NCBI GenBank assembly: GCA_003532555.1
Contig: DOEU01000031.1
Coordinates: 773 to 6,508, forward strand
Source: Verrucomicrobiota bacterium
GTDB lineage: Bacteria > Verrucomicrobiota > Kiritimatiellia > Kiritimatiellales > Pontiellaceae
DNA: 5,736 nt
Reading direction: 5' to 3'
This document shows positions 4,148-5,736 of this stretch, in pieces. Numbering within the stretch: the stretch's first letter is position 1; the number at the start of each line of letters is the position of its first letter. The notes below the pieces were generated by a model. It did not search any database. It was given only the letters and a program-made list of their open reading frames with translations, and was not told where the DNA came from. A program made the translations under genes and the position numbers.

Positions 4148-5736
4148 ATGAGACAATTATTTGTATTTATCGGGTTGGTGGCATGGGTAAATGGGACATT
4201 GGCTTTTATGGTGGAACGACCGAATATTTTATGGATTACGAGCGAAGATAATAACGTAAACTGGGTGGGTTGTTATGGAAATGAATGGGTGAAGACGCCC
4301 CATATTGATGGGTTAGCTGCGGAGGGGTTTCGGTATAGCGAAGTGTATGCTAACGCACCAGTTTGTGCGCCTTCGCGTTCCACTTGGATTACGGGGATGT
4401 ATGCGATTACAATGGGCACGCAACCGATGCGGAGCCGGAATGAAATTCCGCATGATGAAATTCCTTATTATCCTGATCTACTTCGCTCGGCAGGGTATTA
4501 CGTCGGGAATGATAGCAAGACGGATTATAATATCGGCGGGCGAGAGGATCAGTCATGTTGGGATAATCCAAAAAAGGTCAATTGGGAGCAGTTACAGCAG
4601 CAAGAACCTTTTTTTCAAGTACTGAGTTTTTATGAGTCTCATGAGAGTCGGATCCAAGGTGAGTTGGTGGATATAGAGCATGATCCGATGCATACTAATT
4701 TACGTGCCTATCATCCAGATGTGCCGGAGATTAGGAAAAATTATGCAAAATATTACGATGCGATAAAGCGAATGGATCAGCAAGTGGGCGATGCATTAGC
4801 GGCGTTAGAAGCGAGCGGGATGGCGGATCGTACGATTGTCATTTATACCTCGGATCATGGTGGGGTGTTACCCCGTAGTAAGCGTTATTTGTATAACACC
4901 GGATTACATTGTCCACTAATTGTACGCATTCCGGCGCAGTATCAATCTCTTTGGCCCTTGGAAGCCCCTGGGGGAGTTGTGGATCGATTGGTTAGTTTTG
5001 TTGATATGCCCAAGACTTGGCTTTCATTGGCAGGTGTCGAGGTTCCATCGCATTATCAAGGACGTACGTTTTTAGGCAATGATCAGGAACCAGAAGCGAC
5101 CTATCACTATGCCTTTCGTGGTCGTATGGATGAGCGATTTGATTGCGCGCGCGCGGTTCATAACAAGCGGTTTTTATTGGTTCGAAATTATATACCTTAT
5201 GCGCCGTGGGTGCAGCATTTGGAGTATCAGTGGAAAATTCCGGCCATGCGGGCTTGGGAGTCTCATGTTCAGATGGGAAAAGCGACACCGATTCAAGCTC
5301 GACCGTTTTCGGCAAAAGCGGCGAGTGAAGAGCTCTATGATATGAAGGCGGATCCTGATAGCGTATTTAATTTGATCAATGATCCTGAGTATATGGCGAT
5401 AGCTGCTGAGCTTCGCTCAGCTTTGCACGCATGGCAACTTGAGGTGCTGGATACGGGGTTGATTCCTGAGTCTGAACGAACGCGCATGGCGGCAGATGCA
5501 AATCTTACAATCTATGAGTGGGCGGAGAACGCAGAACAATATCCGCTAAAGAGTCTGTTGCATTCAGCCGATATGGCATTGGAGCAGGATCATAAGAATC
5601 ATGCTGCACTGCAAATGCTATGTCGAAGTTCGTATCTGGGGGAGCGTTATTGGGGGGCAGTGGGACTGTTTTTGATAAAAGATGATTCGGTTGCGGCACC
5701 GTTACTGATGGATGAGTCGCATGAAGTACGAGCGAT
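4148..5736 (+). CDS. Secreted Cys-type sulfatase with HEAT-like C-terminal region (3' end outside window)
   Basis: The 529 residues visible belong to an exported arylsulfatase-like hydrolase of sulfate esters. Residues 1-19 form a signal peptide (MRQLFVFIGLVAWVNGTLA, cleavage likely after Ala19), followed by the usual PNILWITSEDN opening with Glu33-Asp34 as probable calcium ligands. The formylglycine motif CAPSR (73-77) continues as STWITG, matching C-x-P-S-R-x4-T-G, so Cys73 is predicted to be oxidised by a formylglycine-generating enzyme encoded elsewhere. SDHGG (235-239) gives metal ligands Asp236 and His237; Lys245 and His254 in KRYLYNTGLHCPLIVR complete the site. ELYDMKADPDSVFNL (395-409) is the standard end of the catalytic domain. 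After it, residues about 455-529 look helical and HEAT-like (RYWGAVGLFLI...LLMDESHEVRA). Start ATG 4148 is fixed by GGGAG and the signal peptide. The substrate, perhaps a sulfated polysaccharide, cannot be told. The frame is open at the right edge. Confidence 0.93.
   Translation, partial: MRQLFVFIGLVAWVNGTLAFMVERPNILWITSEDNNVNWVGCYGNEWVKTPHIDGLAAEGFRYSEVYANAPVCAPSRSTWITGMYAITMGTQPMRSRNEIPHDEIPYYPDLLRSAGYYVGNDSKTDYNIGGREDQSCWDNPKKVNWEQLQQQEPFFQVLSFYESHESRIQGELVDIEHDPMHTNLRAYHPDVPEIRKNYAKYYDAIKRMDQQVGDALAALEASGMADRTIVIYTSDHGGVLPRSKRYLYNTGLHCPLIVRIPAQYQSLWPLEAPGGVVDRLVSFVDMPKTWLSLAGVEVPSHYQGRTFLGNDQEPEATYHYAFRGRMDERFDCARAVHNKRFLLVRNYIPYAPWVQHLEYQWKIPAMRAWESHVQMGKATPIQARPFSAKAASEELYDMKADPDSVFNLINDPEYMAIAAELRSALHAWQLEVLDTGLIPESERTRMAADANLTIYEWAENAEQYPLKSLLHSADMALEQDHKNHAALQMLCRSSYLGERYWGAVGLFLIKDDSVAAPLLMDESHEVRA
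5405..5421. repeat. Perfect 7-bp hairpin within the sulfatase gene
   Basis: GCTGAGC (5405-5411) and GCTCAGC (5415-5421) are exact reverse complements around a TTC loop. It encodes part of an Ala-Glu-Leu-Arg-rich helix and has no T run after it, so it is most likely a by-product of codon choice and not a functional element. Confidence 0.35.

Noticed and set aside
4347..4625. A 92-codon plus-strand frame inside the sulfatase region
   Set aside because: It is an alternative-frame shadow of the sulfatase, whose signal peptide, CAPSR and SDHGG motifs are all in the other frame.
5145..5155. Alternating GC tract (11 nt) as a Z-DNA or regulatory element
   Set aside because: It is short and explained by Cys-Ala-Arg-Ala codons of the sulfatase.
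4992..5345. Overlapping frames of about 90-110 codons on both strands
   Set aside because: No recognisable protein, no ribosome site, and fully inside the conserved sulfatase catalytic domain.

Overview
This window looks like an ordinary chromosomal stretch from a Verrucomicrobiota-type bacterium, possibly the Opitutae/Puniceicoccales side. That placement is an inference from gene content: a TIGR03790-family protein, a Cys-type sulfatase with a HEAT-like tail, and an SDR fused to DUF2867. It also rests on the mid-range G+C and the strongly G-over-C plus strand. No sequence search was possible. Every supported gene is on the plus strand, and no RNA gene, mobile element, CRISPR array or origin is visible.

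Layout: (1) positions 1-1182 hold the 3' part of a TIGR03790-family protein whose start lies upstream. (2) Positions 1183-1321 form a T-rich gap. It contains a possible 37-codon hydrophobic ORF that overlaps the end of the first gene, and a weak promoter candidate. (3) tsaE and tsaB overlap by 13 nt. They encode two partners of the tRNA t6A37 threonylcarbamoylation machinery. (4) A 507-aa extended SDR with a C-terminal DUF2867 domain follows. It is preceded by a good sigma70-like promoter whose predicted start site falls on the third codon. (5) A 44-aa single-span membrane protein starts inside the SDR's last codons behind a strong Shine-Dalgarno. (6) After a 70-bp gap comes an exported sulfatase, still open at the right edge, with HEAT-like sequence after the catalytic domain.

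Functionally the genes do not form one pathway. tsaE-tsaB is a housekeeping pair. The SDR and the small membrane protein are probably co-translated. The sulfatase is likely a separate unit for desulfating a polysaccharide or other sulfate ester outside the cytoplasm. I see no convincing new system. The items most worth a second look are the two small membrane ORFs, the possible leaderless SDR start, and the five-codon mini-ORF with a T7 tract just before the sulfatase.
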